This document shows positions 40,039-49,204 of a DNA stretch of 64,000 nt, piece by piece; positions within the stretch are counted from its first letter, which is position 1; each line of letters begins with the position of its first letter. The translations under genes and the position numbers were made by a program. The DNA comes from Mucilaginibacter flavidus (GTDB lineage: Bacteria; Bacteroidota; Bacteroidia; Sphingobacteriales; Sphingobacteriaceae): contig NZ_JAMXOE010000004.1 in assembly GCF_024055575.1 (NCBI RefSeq), positions 205,932 through 269,931 of the forward strand, written 5' to 3'. The notes under the pieces were generated by a model. It did not search any database and was not told the origin of the DNA. It worked only from the letters and a program-made list of their open reading frames with translations.

Positions 40039-40515
40039 TCCGAATAATTTTTTAACTTAAATAAAACAAAATTCAAAGATGCCTGTATTAAATGATATTA
40101 GTACGATAAAACTAGAAGTTTAAAATTTGGAGGACAATTTTACATTAATAACGGGCCGCTATTTACCCGGTAAGGTCATGAAAATGACCCTAAAAATTAA
40201 CTCGGTTAAACAATGTTGACCCGCATTGTATCGAATTGATTTAGATTTTCCACGCTGTATAGACTTCCGATAAAGCATTTTGGACGACCCGCTGGTTATA
40301 ATACCCGTATTTAATTGGTATTTTGGTTGCTAAAATTTTATCTAATTATACTAAAAGCCAAAGTATTTGAATTATTTTATCGATTTTTTAACAGTTTTAA
40401 AAAAAATAATCTGGTTGGTAAGGCAAAAAAAGTTAATTTTGGAAAGTGAAGACTATCTATCCCGTCACACTTTTGAATCAACTACCAGATTCTACCTTAT
40501 GGTTTTAACATTTAT
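40039..40515. other. 477-bp divergent intergenic region
   Basis: AT-rich spacer between a minus-strand GT4 gene and a plus-strand reductase gene. No gene is seen. It holds one good promoter candidate for the plus side (listed separately). No clear box for the minus-strand gene was found. Confidence 0.6.
40415..40441 (+). promoter_or_regulatory. Predicted promoter of the 40516-42579 gene pair
   Basis: TTGG at 40415-40418 and TAATTTTG at 40434-40441 (exact TAnnTTTG) are 15 bp apart. The expected leader is about 65-70 nt before the ATG at 40516. Confidence 0.5.
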
Positions 40516-41460
40516 ATGAAGAAAAAGATTTACATTGCAGGCGCAGGCGGAATGCTTGGGGAAGCTTTTTATCGAATATTTAAAGATGAGTATGAAGTTA
40601 AGTGCACAGATAAGGATGTAAATGAAAAATGGCTTAGCTTTTTGGATTTTCGCGATTTTGAGAAATATAAGAGAGAAGTTGAGACTTTTAAACCAGACTA
40701 TCTTTTTCACCTTGGCGCCTACACCGACCTTGAGTTTTGCGAGCTTAATTTAGACGATACCTACCTTACCAATACTACAGCTGTTGAAAATGCTGTATTC
40801 ATAGCTAACAACATAGATATACCTTTATTATACATTAGCACTGCCGGTATTTTTGACGGTACAAAGGACTTTTACGACGATTGGGACGAGCCTAATCCGC
40901 TTGGCCACTACGCACGTTCAAAGTATATGGGTGAACGTTATGTGAGAGAAAATGCAAAGCGCTACATTATTTGCCGGGCAGGATGGATGATGGGCGGTGG
41001 GCCCTATAAAGACAAAAAGTTTATAAACAAGATAATTAAGCAATTGGCTGGCGGTAAACGCGACTTGCATATTGTAAACGACAAAGATGGTACGCCAACT
41101 TTTACGGTTGATTTTGCCAAAAATGTTAAGCTGCTGATTGAAAAAGAATATTGGGGCTTGTACAATCTGGTTTGTAACGGCGAAACCAGCAGGCTTGAGG
41201 TGGCTGAGGAGCTGGTTAGGATTTTGGGCCTCGAAAATGAAGTTACCTTCCACGAAGTTTCGTCAAGCTACTTTAAAGATACCTATTTTGCACCAAGGCC
41301 GCCGTCAGAGCGCCTGATCAATAAAAAGCTTGAGTTGAGGAACATGAATATTATGCGCGACTGGAAGATCGCACTCGGCGAGTATATTGATGACTACTAT
41401 GTTGACTACTTGAAGGAAAAAAATATCTATTCGACAAAAGAAGATACCATTACTTTATAA
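40516..41460 (+). CDS. RmlD-like NAD(P)-dependent sugar-nucleotide reductase
   Basis: A 314-residue SDR protein of the RmlD-like superfamily. The N-terminus KKKIYIAGAGGMLGEAFYR has the glycine-rich nucleotide site, LHLGAYTDLEFCELN matches the region that follows beta-4, and the catalytic Tyr/Lys are in YARSKYMGE near residues 136-140. GTPTFTVDFAKNVKLLI is as in RmlD. It is distinct from the true rfbD at 49205, so a different 4-keto sugar substrate is likely. A GT4 gene follows after 15 bp. Confidence 0.78.
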   Translation: MKKKIYIAGAGGMLGEAFYRIFKDEYEVKCTDKDVNEKWLSFLDFRDFEKYKREVETFKPDYLFHLGAYTDLEFCELNLDDTYLTNTTAVENAVFIANNIDIPLLYISTAGIFDGTKDFYDDWDEPNPLGHYARSKYMGERYVRENAKRYIICRAGWMMGGGPYKDKKFINKIIKQLAGGKRDLHIVNDKDGTPTFTVDFAKNVKLLIEKEYWGLYNLVCNGETSRLEVAEELVRILGLENEVTFHEVSSSYFKDTYFAPRPPSERLINKKLELRNMNIMRDWKIALGEYIDDYYVDYLKEKNIYSTKEDTITL

Positions 41461-41475
41461 CTACTACCAGCCATA

Positions 41476-42579
41476 ATGCGCATTGCTGCCTTCGGTTTCC
41501 GGTCGGTCCCGCCATCGAAAGGTGCTGCCGGCGCTGATAAATTTGCTTTAGAACTTTTTCCGCGACTTGTTACCAGGGGCCATAGCGTTGTGGCCTATAA
41601 TCGCCAGTACCCAGACGTTTTTGTTGATGTAGATGAATATAAGGGTGTAAAGATTAAAACCTTTAAAACTACCCCCAGAAAGGGATTCGATACACTGCTG
41701 CACTCCTTTAAATGTACCTGGGATATTATTGCAAATAACACCGCCGATATTGTGCATATACAAAACGGAGGCAACAGCATATGGGCCCTGCCGTTGCGCC
41801 TGTTTGGTAAAAAAGTATTTATCAGCCAGGATGGGGTAGACTGGAAACGCGATAAATGGCCCTGGTACGGTAAATTATATTTAAAGCTTTCGTCGTTTAT
41901 TACCGCACACATACCCAACGAGGTGATATTTGATAACGTAATTGCTAAAAAACTTTTTGAAGCAAAATTTAATAAGCAATTTAAGTTTATACCCTTTGGC
42001 AGCGAGGTTGAACCGGGTAACGGCAGCACTGAAATACTGGACAATCATGACCTTGAAAAAGGCGGCTATTACTTATTTGTTGGCCGTTTTATCCCTGATA
42101 AAGGCCTCCATTATCTTATACCTGCATTCAAGAAATCGAACTCAAAAAGAAAGCTGGTACTTATAGGCGGTTCACCCAACCCTTCACCATACGAAAAGGA
42201 ACTGCTCGATATGGCAAATGAGCAAATAATATTCCCCGGTTATGTTTATGGCGATGATGTAAATACGCTGATGAAAAATGCTTATTGCTATATCCAGCCA
42301 TCTGATGTAGAGGGTTTGTCGCCGGTAGTGCTAACTGTGATGGGGCTTAACGTGCCGCTTATAGTAAGCGATATTGAAGAAAACCAATATGCAGTTTTAG
42401 ATACCGCCCGTATGTTTAAGCAAGGCAATATTGAATCGTTAACCGAAGAAATAAACTTTTGTGAGGCAAATCATTCCGAAATGCTTGCTCTTGCGGAGAA
42501 AGCGCAGGTGCGTGCGTTAAGCGTATTTAACTGGGAAATGGTTGCCGATGAACACGTAAAAGTTTTTGCAGAGTCCTAA
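41476..42579 (+). CDS. Glycosyltransferase family 4
   Basis: A 367-residue GT-B enzyme. MRIAAFGFRSVPPSKGAAG begins the acceptor domain; LFVGRFIPDKGLHYLIPAF and PSDVEGLSPVVLTVMGLNVPL form the donor site. Close in style to rhamnosyltransferase-like DUF1972/GT4 proteins of Bacteroidota, but the sugar cannot be assigned. It ends in a 4-bp convergent overlap with the next gene. Confidence 0.85.
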   Translation: MRIAAFGFRSVPPSKGAAGADKFALELFPRLVTRGHSVVAYNRQYPDVFVDVDEYKGVKIKTFKTTPRKGFDTLLHSFKCTWDIIANNTADIVHIQNGGNSIWALPLRLFGKKVFISQDGVDWKRDKWPWYGKLYLKLSSFITAHIPNEVIFDNVIAKKLFEAKFNKQFKFIPFGSEVEPGNGSTEILDNHDLEKGGYYLFVGRFIPDKGLHYLIPAFKKSNSKRKLVLIGGSPNPSPYEKELLDMANEQIIFPGYVYGDDVNTLMKNAYCYIQPSDVEGLSPVVLTVMGLNVPLIVSDIEENQYAVLDTARMFKQGNIESLTEEINFCEANHSEMLALAEKAQVRALSVFNWEMVADEHVKVFAES

Positions 42580-43706
42580 ATAGCCTTTTTAAACACTTCA
42601 ACCAGTTGAAACGCCGTGTTACGCCACGAGAATAATTTAAGGCGTTCTCTTCCTTTGTTTTTCATGTCCTCACGTAATTCAGGATCATCTAAAACGCTTT
42701 TGATCTTTGCCGCCATATCCTGAATATCAAAAGGATTGAATTCCAGTACAGCATCGCCGCCAACTTCGGGCAGACAGGTATTATCTGCTACCAATACGGG
42801 CAAATTACTTTTAAATGCTTCGAGGACAGGGATACCAAAACCTTCATTTGTTGACGGGAAAACATACAACAGCGCATTTTGATAAAGTGCACCCAGGTCA
42901 CTATCAGTTAAATAACCGGTTAGTAATACCTCGTCGCTAATGCTGTTAATCTCAATAGCGTCTAAAATCAATTTGTAATCACTGTCGAAAATATTGGCAG
43001 GGGTGGGGCCTGCGAGCACCAACTTTAAATCGGGATAGTTGGAAGCTTTAACTTTTGCAAATGCTTCAATAAGCGCGGGTATGTTTTTTCGTTTAAACAT
43101 TGAACCGGCGTGCAGCAGGTATTTTTGTGGTGTTAAGCCAAATTTGCTTAATAACAATTCGTCATTCTGAGAATTGCCTGTGGTAGCTAACTCTTTCGGC
43201 CCTTCATATATTACTTCCAGTTTTTCATGGTCGATGCCGGTAAAATGATGAATTTGCTTTTTGGACCATGCACTCGGCGTAATTACAAAGGGCGACCTTT
43301 TCGCAGCGGGCACCGCTGTTTTCATATACAGCCATAGCCACAGTTTGCCATAAGCTTTTGGCGACTCAAAACAAAAAGCATCATGAAAGACAGGGACGGT
43401 TTCATACCCTAAATGAATTATCGGAACGCAGTTGTCGGTACAAAAAACAATGTCACAACCTTTAAAAAATGCTTTTAACGGTAAAATCAATTGCTTCCAC
43501 AACTGGTATCTGGCGTGCTCAATATATTTTAGTAGTTTATTGTTACCGGCGTAAACAGGAATGCTTGTGTCGATAAAATGAAAACGGATCTCGCCGCTTT
43601 CCATGTTTTTAAATTCTTTACAAAGTTCCTCAAGGTAGGTGCGTGTGCCTGTTTTGGCCACCTGCAAATCGCGCACATCAACGGCTATGGTTAATGGTTT
43701 CGGCAT
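42576..43706 (-). CDS. Glycosyltransferase family 4
   Basis: A 376-residue GT-B enzyme. The C-terminal donor site shows LHAGSMFKRKNIPALIEAF and PSTNEGFGIPVLEAFKSNLP with the conserved EGFG(I/L)PxxE pattern. It is the last gene of the minus-strand run that starts with the flippase near 48077, and it abuts the acyltransferase gene without a gap. Confidence 0.87.
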   Translation of the reverse strand: MPKPLTIAVDVRDLQVAKTGTRTYLEELCKEFKNMESGEIRFHFIDTSIPVYAGNNKLLKYIEHARYQLWKQLILPLKAFFKGCDIVFCTDNCVPIIHLGYETVPVFHDAFCFESPKAYGKLWLWLYMKTAVPAAKRSPFVITPSAWSKKQIHHFTGIDHEKLEVIYEGPKELATTGNSQNDELLLSKFGLTPQKYLLHAGSMFKRKNIPALIEAFAKVKASNYPDLKLVLAGPTPANIFDSDYKLILDAIEINSISDEVLLTGYLTDSDLGALYQNALLYVFPSTNEGFGIPVLEAFKSNLPVLVADNTCLPEVGGDAVLEFNPFDIQDMAAKIKSVLDDPELREDMKNKGRERLKLFSWRNTAFQLVEVFKKAI

Positions 43707-44405
43707 TTAATTTTCTCCCCTGGTTTTTATCAGCTTGGCAGGCACGCCCGCAATCACTGAATTTGCAGCGAACGATTTAGTAACAACGCTGCCCGCTGCA
43801 ACTACGCAGCCATCACCAATAGTAACGCCTGCCAATATGGTTGAGCCGGCGCCGACCCAACAATTATTGCCAATGCTTACCGACTGCTTTGTCACGCCTT
43901 GTTCCTTTATGGTTAGACTCATATCGTTGTAGAGATGATTTTCTGAGAACACCTGCACATTTGGCCCCATTATCACATCGTTGCCAATGGTTATACCGCC
44001 CTGGCCTGCAAAATAGGCCCGTGCACTGATGCCTGTTCGGTCGCCAATAGAAATACCTTTACCACGGTAGGCAATTATCCCGGTGCAAAACAGTATCGAA
44101 TCGCGGGCGATCGAAACGTTATCGCCAAAGCTGATGCCGTTTTCAGATAGGGCGTTGACACTCACATTATCTTCAAGTATCAAATTTTTACCGGCAGTTA
44201 TCTTGTAGGCATGCCTCACTTTAACATGACTTCCCCTGAAAAGTAACCCTTTTGACTTTTTTAAAAACAGCTTTAAAAACAGCCCACGGGTAACCTGTAT
44301 CAGCCTTATCCAGGCAATGCTAAATAAATCCCTTGATGAATGGGGGCTTTCCCACTTATAATTGGGGTCGTTTTTTAATGTTTTTATCAGCTTTTCAATC
44401 ATCAT
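43707..44405 (-). CDS. Left-handed beta-helix acyltransferase
   Basis: A 232-residue hexapeptide-repeat protein: repeats from about residue 72 (ITAGKNLILEDNVSV) to about 220 (ILAGVTIGDGCVVAAGSVV), with the catalytic-type His in FSENHLYND and the closing AGVPAKLIKTRG. The N-terminal 60 residues are more basic and lack repeats. It probably O-acetylates the polymer repeat unit. It overlaps the polymerase-like gene by 11 bp. Confidence 0.85.
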   Translation of the reverse strand: MMIEKLIKTLKNDPNYKWESPHSSRDLFSIAWIRLIQVTRGLFLKLFLKKSKGLLFRGSHVKVRHAYKITAGKNLILEDNVSVNALSENGISFGDNVSIARDSILFCTGIIAYRGKGISIGDRTGISARAYFAGQGGITIGNDVIMGPNVQVFSENHLYNDMSLTIKEQGVTKQSVSIGNNCWVGAGSTILAGVTIGDGCVVAAGSVVTKSFAANSVIAGVPAKLIKTRGEN

Positions 44406-45789
44406 TTGCCGGATATAATTGTGCCGTTTGGGGTTTCATAATAATACTCATCAATAAGCCACATAAAAACCAATTTACGTAAGATATATACGATGATGAC
44501 TCCACTTCTGACGTTAACAGTGGGATAAAGAACCCAACTTTTATTAGTAAAACAGCCATACAAACCTTCTTTTCCCGCCCGTGTAAATGTGGTAGCCATT
44601 TTAGGCTCGTTTTTATCAGCATGATATAAATCCACAAGTATAAAAATAAGGCAATTATACCAGCTTGGACCCCTATTATTATATATTGGTTTTCGCCGCC
44701 CACGTTTTCGCCAAGGCTGCCCGCAACACGGCCCGATGTACCCAGCCCCAGGCCTAAAGGTTTCTCGATCATAGCCATCAGCCCTTCGGCCCATTCCAAA
44801 AGGTGGCCAACGCTCGATGGATTGCTAAAGTCGATGGTGTTCATTATCACCTCTGTAATGCCCCCTTTTTGTACACCAAAAGCTGTAAATAAATAAATTA
44901 AGTACGCGGCCCCGGCGCCAAGTGCAGCGTGCACTGTATAAGTGATGTATTTCTTTTTGGTGATTAAAGCGTACACATAAATTATAACAAAATAGCTTAC
45001 AAAGGGTGCCCGCGATAACGCAAATACAATTGAAAGGAATGATGCACCCAAAGCAAGCATGCCTACGCCATTAGGCTTAAACTTGTTATCCTCGCGGTTA
45101 AATAACGCTATGATAACGGCCAAAGCCAACAGGGTTGCAGAAGCGTGCTCCAACGGGTTTGCAAAAAAGCTCGCGAAGCGTTTATATCCTCCTTCGGATT
45201 GAAATGTCCAGCTCAAGCCAAAATCGCCGCCGGGTTCGAAGTTGAAGAAATAGTAAACGTATTCGGCAAAGCCGGTTTTGCTTTGCAGGTGCTGGTTAAA
45301 AATTACCTCGGTAAGTACCACACAGCCTGCGGCAATGGTTAACAAGGCTATATAATTGAAATATTTACTTACGTATACCGCCCGGATATCCATCAGGCGC
45401 CCGGTAAAATATACCACCACGAAGAACGATGTGCTTTTAAACGCCATCAGCCTGTTAACAAAGCCTTGTTCACCAATGGGCAATATGACGTAAATAAATG
45501 TGTAGCCTAAAAATGCAAGTATTGCATAATCAATTAAATGGAGCCGTGGCCGGTATTGCAGCGATATGATGTTTAAAAACAGCACGCTTAATACCAATAC
45601 TTCTTTAAAATATTGAAATATGGGAATGAAATCTTTAAGACCGAGCAAAAAGGCAACCGACATTGCCGTGGTGTACATGGAAAGGCCGAAAATGAAGAAC
45701 ACCAATATTCCCTGCAAATTCCCTTTCACCACCTCACGGCAGGCGACAAAAAATGAAGTAAGGAAAATGAGCGGAAATATGAATAACAT
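44395..45789 (-). CDS. O-antigen polymerase/ligase-like membrane protein (second locus Wzy)
   Basis: A 464-residue protein with about eleven or twelve hydrophobic segments. The middle part FASFFANPLEHASATLLAL and the following FALSRAPFVSYFVIIYVY are as in the Wzy_C/O-antigen ligase superfamily, and GLGLGTSGRVAGSLGENVGGENQYIIIG is the usual late periplasmic loop. In this setting, with its own flippase and no LPS core genes around, it is more likely a polymerase than a ligase. Confidence 0.75.
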   Translation of the reverse strand: MLFIFPLIFLTSFFVACREVVKGNLQGILVFFIFGLSMYTTAMSVAFLLGLKDFIPIFQYFKEVLVLSVLFLNIISLQYRPRLHLIDYAILAFLGYTFIYVILPIGEQGFVNRLMAFKSTSFFVVVYFTGRLMDIRAVYVSKYFNYIALLTIAAGCVVLTEVIFNQHLQSKTGFAEYVYYFFNFEPGGDFGLSWTFQSEGGYKRFASFFANPLEHASATLLALAVIIALFNREDNKFKPNGVGMLALGASFLSIVFALSRAPFVSYFVIIYVYALITKKKYITYTVHAALGAGAAYLIYLFTAFGVQKGGITEVIMNTIDFSNPSSVGHLLEWAEGLMAMIEKPLGLGLGTSGRVAGSLGENVGGENQYIIIGVQAGIIALFLYLWIYIMLIKTSLKWLPHLHGREKKVCMAVLLIKVGFFIPLLTSEVESSSYISYVNWFLCGLLMSIIMKPQTAQLYPANDD

Positions 45790-45830
45790 CCTTTTTTACG
45801 TGTATCGTTTCAGTTATAAATTGTAGTTTA

Positions 45831-45896
45831 GTCAGAAGTCCTGAGTCTGTAGTCAATAGTCTTTTCTTTGGACTCTGGACTTAAGACTTTTGACTC
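45831..45896. repeat. Palindromic word-repeat spacer, entering the end of a GT2 gene
   Basis: The 91-bp gap between two minus-strand genes contains AGTC-based words (CAGAAGTC, GAGTC, TAGTCAATAGTC) on the left. Their inverted counterparts lie on the right (GGACTCTGGACTTAAGAC, then TTTTGACTCC). The right arm runs about 15 bp into the neighbouring gene and supplies its last codons (GSQKS and the stop). Confidence 0.5.
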
Positions 45897-46822
45897 CCCA
45901 AAGGCCAAATTAGGCTTTTTGACGTGAAAACTCCCTCTTTTAACCCCTTAATTAAAAAGCCTGCTTTTTGCGTACGGCGGCGCAACAACAAATACCCAAG
46001 CAACGCCAGGTAGTAAAAACCGTTGTAAACCAGGTAAACAGGGTACAACAACGGGTTGCCATATCGTCTTAATATCCAGATATGGTTACGACTGGTATAA
46101 TAGTGAATAACCGGACTTAAAGTGCCTTCTTTTTTTGGTGCAGCTACTTTTGCAGACACTCCCGCCTCGTGGTACATTTTGCATGATGGGAGGTAATGTA
46201 CCTCGAAACCAGAATCACGCAGCCTGAACGAAAGTTCTACATCTTCGAAATATAAAAAGAACTGCTTGTTAAACAATCCGCTTTTCGCCAGTGCCGAATT
46301 ACGGAGCAGCATACAGCAACCGGTTACCCATTCGGCTTTTTTAAAGGTATTTAATGCACTGGCACCGGGCACAGAAAGGTCGGATATAGTTTTGCCGGTA
46401 AATCGGTTGAATTTCCCTTCACCGTTCCAGATTTGGGTTTTATCGTGCATCCAGTAAATCGCGGGTTGTACAGCGGCGACCTCGGGATGGCTATCCATGT
46501 GGCGAAGCAGGCAGCTAACCAGGTTGCTGTCAACTTCTGTATCAGTATTCATCACCAACGAATAGGTATAACCGTTATCGATGCTGTATATAAGCGCCCT
46601 GTTATTGCCTTCGGCAAAGCCGAGGTTTTGTTGATTATCAATATATATTAAACCCGGATATTGTTTTTTTAATGTCGATAAAGAATCGTCAGCAGAGCCA
46701 TTATCGGCCACAATAATATCAAACAAAGCCCCATCGCAATACTGTTTGAGCGAAGCGATGCAATTAGCCGTATGCACAGGCGTATTCCAGTTGAGCAATA
46801 TCACGGCTACCGGCTTATCCAT
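45881..46822 (-). CDS. Glycosyltransferase family 2 (rhamnosyltransferase-like)
   Basis: A 313-residue GT-A enzyme. VAVILLNWNTPVHTANCIASL, DIIVADNGSADDSL and LVMNTDTEVDSNL form the nucleotide- and metal-binding site; GCCMLLRNSAL and FFLYFEDVELSFRLRDSGF are typical of WbbL-like rhamnosyltransferases. A hydrophobic stretch near residues 262-280 could bind the membrane. Its 3-prime end is formed by the adjoining repeat. It overlaps the flippase gene by 8 bp. Confidence 0.85.
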   Translation of the reverse strand: MDKPVAVILLNWNTPVHTANCIASLKQYCDGALFDIIVADNGSADDSLSTLKKQYPGLIYIDNQQNLGFAEGNNRALIYSIDNGYTYSLVMNTDTEVDSNLVSCLLRHMDSHPEVAAVQPAIYWMHDKTQIWNGEGKFNRFTGKTISDLSVPGASALNTFKKAEWVTGCCMLLRNSALAKSGLFNKQFFLYFEDVELSFRLRDSGFEVHYLPSCKMYHEAGVSAKVAAPKKEGTLSPVIHYYTSRNHIWILRRYGNPLLYPVYLVYNGFYYLALLGYLLLRRRTQKAGFLIKGLKEGVFTSKSLIWPLGSQKS

Positions 46823-48077
46823 TTTGGGTATATGGTTTTTTTATGGCATACTCGTACATCAGTACAGCGCTTGTTTCAATTATCAGGGTAAATGCGCCAA
46901 TTGCCAGGGTCCCGCCGATGCTGACCAGCGCAAACGCAACAACTACCGTTAATATAAAAAGATAAACCGCGATCCTGAAAATATAAACTGTGTTGTTTTT
47001 TAAAAGCTGGTCGAGCACGTTTAACACATTAAGCGCCGACATTATAGGAACAAAGGCCATTACTCTTAAAATTAAAACAGCGGTAGGGTTGTGTTCTTTT
47101 GATAATACAAACACGATAAAATCGGCAAGGATAAATATCAGTATAGAGCCGGCAAAGAAAACGGCGGCCAGCAGGTACTTTGTTTTTTTGCGGTAGATAT
47201 TCCATAACCCGGTACTTTGCTGGAATAAGCGTGCCGCATTTGGGTAAATAGCGTTCGACACGGTAATGAGCAGGATCCGGCACTGGCCGATGATTTTATC
47301 GCATAAAGTATAAGGGCCGAGCAGTGCTGCATAACCCCAGCGCGGCATGGCAAATATGATGATAGACTGCTGCAAGTTAACCGAGATGTTATTGATAGTG
47401 AGGTAAGAGTTATCTTTCCCAATTTTTAGCATTTCCTGCCGCGATGGTAATTTAAAGCCCAACCCGTATTGCGAGGCAAAGTAAACAAGCAGCCCGATGT
47501 AGGTAATTGTATTGGCCCCGCCCAGTATAAAATTTACCCAAATAGCATCGTGCGGGCTTTTAATAAAAATCAAAATGGCTATAATTGAAGCTACGTTTGA
47601 AAGCATGTTTAATAAATTAAACAACTTCAGCCTTTCGGCGCCGATGAAAAAACATAAGGGGTTAAATACCTCTGCTAAAGCTATAGGTATTGATAAAAGG
47701 ATATAGGGATAATAATCAACATTAACCCATTGCAGACTAAATAATAGCGCTATAAAAAGCACGAAGATAACTACACGAATGAAAAGGTTATTGTAAAATA
47801 CAGTGCCCAGTTTTTTTTGATCGGTTAAATAAAACGCTACATCCCTTACGCCGGACTGGCCGGTACCATAATTAATAACAGAACCCGCTAATTGTGCAAA
47901 CTTGCTGGCAAACATTATTATGCCAAATTCCTTTATACCGATAATGCGCGTGATGATGGGGATAAGCAATAACAATAGCAACATATTTGAAATTTGGATG
48001 CTACTTAAATTTAAGAAATTGGCTATGATGTTAGTCGCCTTTAGCTTATTGTAAATGTTAGTTACGCGTTGTTTCAA
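46815..48077 (-). CDS. Polysaccharide flippase, Wzx/MOP family (second locus)
   Basis: A 420-residue membrane protein with about twelve hydrophobic segments; KEFGIIMFASKFAQLAGSVINYG near residue 50 is typical of Wzx proteins. The start is a TTG at 48075-48077, needed to include the first membrane segment; the nearest in-frame ATG lies about 30 codons downstream. It heads the minus-strand run flippase-GT2-Wzy-acyltransferase-GT4. A -7 box lies 18 bp upstream. Confidence 0.85.
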   Translation of the reverse strand: MKQRVTNIYNKLKATNIIANFLNLSSIQISNMLLLLLLIPIITRIIGIKEFGIIMFASKFAQLAGSVINYGTGQSGVRDVAFYLTDQKKLGTVFYNNLFIRVVIFVLFIALLFSLQWVNVDYYPYILLSIPIALAEVFNPLCFFIGAERLKLFNLLNMLSNVASIIAILIFIKSPHDAIWVNFILGGANTITYIGLLVYFASQYGLGFKLPSRQEMLKIGKDNSYLTINNISVNLQQSIIIFAMPRWGYAALLGPYTLCDKIIGQCRILLITVSNAIYPNAARLFQQSTGLWNIYRKKTKYLLAAVFFAGSILIFILADFIVFVLSKEHNPTAVLILRVMAFVPIMSALNVLNVLDQLLKNNTVYIFRIAVYLFILTVVVAFALVSIGGTLAIGAFTLIIETSAVLMYEYAIKKPYTQNG

Positions 48078-48094
48078 GTGGTACGGATTGCAGG

Positions 48095-48102
48095 CAAATT
48101 TA
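48095..48102 (-). promoter_or_regulatory. Predicted -7 box of the minus-strand flippase operon
   Basis: On the minus strand the sequence is TAAATTTG, an exact TAnnTTTG match. Transcription would begin about ten bases before the TTG start, giving a very short leader, which also supports this TTG as the start. Confidence 0.45.
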
Positions 48103-48224
48103 ACTTAATTTACCCGTAAAAATACGGTTTAATGATGGAGAAATGATACCGGTTGGCGCATTGAACATTTGCTTAATTATGCGTTGGATAAATAATTATA
48201 TTCGTGAATTATTAAATTTACCGT

Positions 48225-49052
48225 ATGAACTACCTTAACCCGGAAATAAAAGACCTGAAACAGCTTGGGATTGATAAGAGCGAAGAATACCTCAACGCGA
48301 GCCCGTTCCCCAGTATAGTGTTTGACAATTTTTTTAACGAGGAAGTTTTAAACCAGGTTTTGGCCGATTTTCCGGATTTATCGCAAAAAAAGGAGGTTAT
48401 TTCCTACAATAACCACAACGAAAAGAAATTTGAGGCAAAGGGCGAGAAATATTTTAGCGATATAACCAAATCGTTTACACATTATTTAAACTCGCAGCCG
48501 GTGCTGGAGTTTTTACAGGAGCTTACGGGAATAAAAGAAACCCTGCTACCCGACCCATATTTTGTCGGCGGCGGGTACCACGAAATTAAGCCTGGCGGCC
48601 TGCTGAAAGTGCATGCTGATTTTAATAAACACGATTTTACCAAACTTGACCGCAGAATAAATTTATTGGTTTACCTGAACAAAGACTGGGAGGAAAGCTA
48701 CGGCGGCCATTTTGAGCTATGGGATAAAAACATGAGCAAATCGTGCAAAAAAGTATTGCCGGTATTTAACAGGGTAGCTATTTTTTCGACAACAGATTTT
48801 TCATACCACGGCCACCCGGATCCGCTTACCTGTCCGCCGGACAGGAGCAGAAAATCACTGGCGTTTTATTATTACTCAAACGGGCGCCCCAAAAGCGAAA
48901 TAAGCGACCGCACTCACGGTACTGTTTTTGTTAGTCGCGCAAAAATGAAAGATGATATAGTAAAGGAACCACTGACGTTCAGGGACGTGGTGCTTGATAT
49001 TGTACCGCCCATTTTGATAAAGGCAGCAAAAAAAGTAATGAAGCGCGGCTGA
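48225..49052 (+). CDS. 2-oxoglutarate/Fe(II)-dependent oxygenase (prolyl 4-hydroxylase-like)
   Basis: A 275-residue protein with the double-stranded beta-helix metal site: H130-A-D132 in LLKVHADFNKH, a distal His (H195 or H197) in FSYHGHPDP, and R209 in DRSRKSLAFYYYS, which would bind 2-oxoglutarate. No signal peptide. Such oxygenases occur in polysaccharide clusters, where they may hydroxylate a sugar or lipid; no substrate can be assigned. It reads divergently from the flippase operon and is followed by rfbD-rfbA. Confidence 0.8.
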   Translation: MNYLNPEIKDLKQLGIDKSEEYLNASPFPSIVFDNFFNEEVLNQVLADFPDLSQKKEVISYNNHNEKKFEAKGEKYFSDITKSFTHYLNSQPVLEFLQELTGIKETLLPDPYFVGGGYHEIKPGGLLKVHADFNKHDFTKLDRRINLLVYLNKDWEESYGGHFELWDKNMSKSCKKVLPVFNRVAIFSTTDFSYHGHPDPLTCPPDRSRKSLAFYYYSNGRPKSEISDRTHGTVFVSRAKMKDDIVKEPLTFRDVVLDIVPPILIKAAKKVMKRG

Positions 49053-49204
49053 ATTTATCCGGGATAGTGTCTCAGCAAGCTGAATATTTAATTTTTGCTT
49101 CTGATTTGAAATATAGTGACATATTTGCAGCCATAAACACCATTACCTTATCGGCTTAATCTACCTGTAAGCGTTTGGTTTTTATGCAAAAAAGAATTTC
49201 TGAT

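Noticed and set aside
44402..44794. 130-codon open frame on - inside the polymerase-like gene
   Set aside because: It is another frame of the same strand as a gene with a full set of membrane helices; the product is a low-complexity mix with no family signs.
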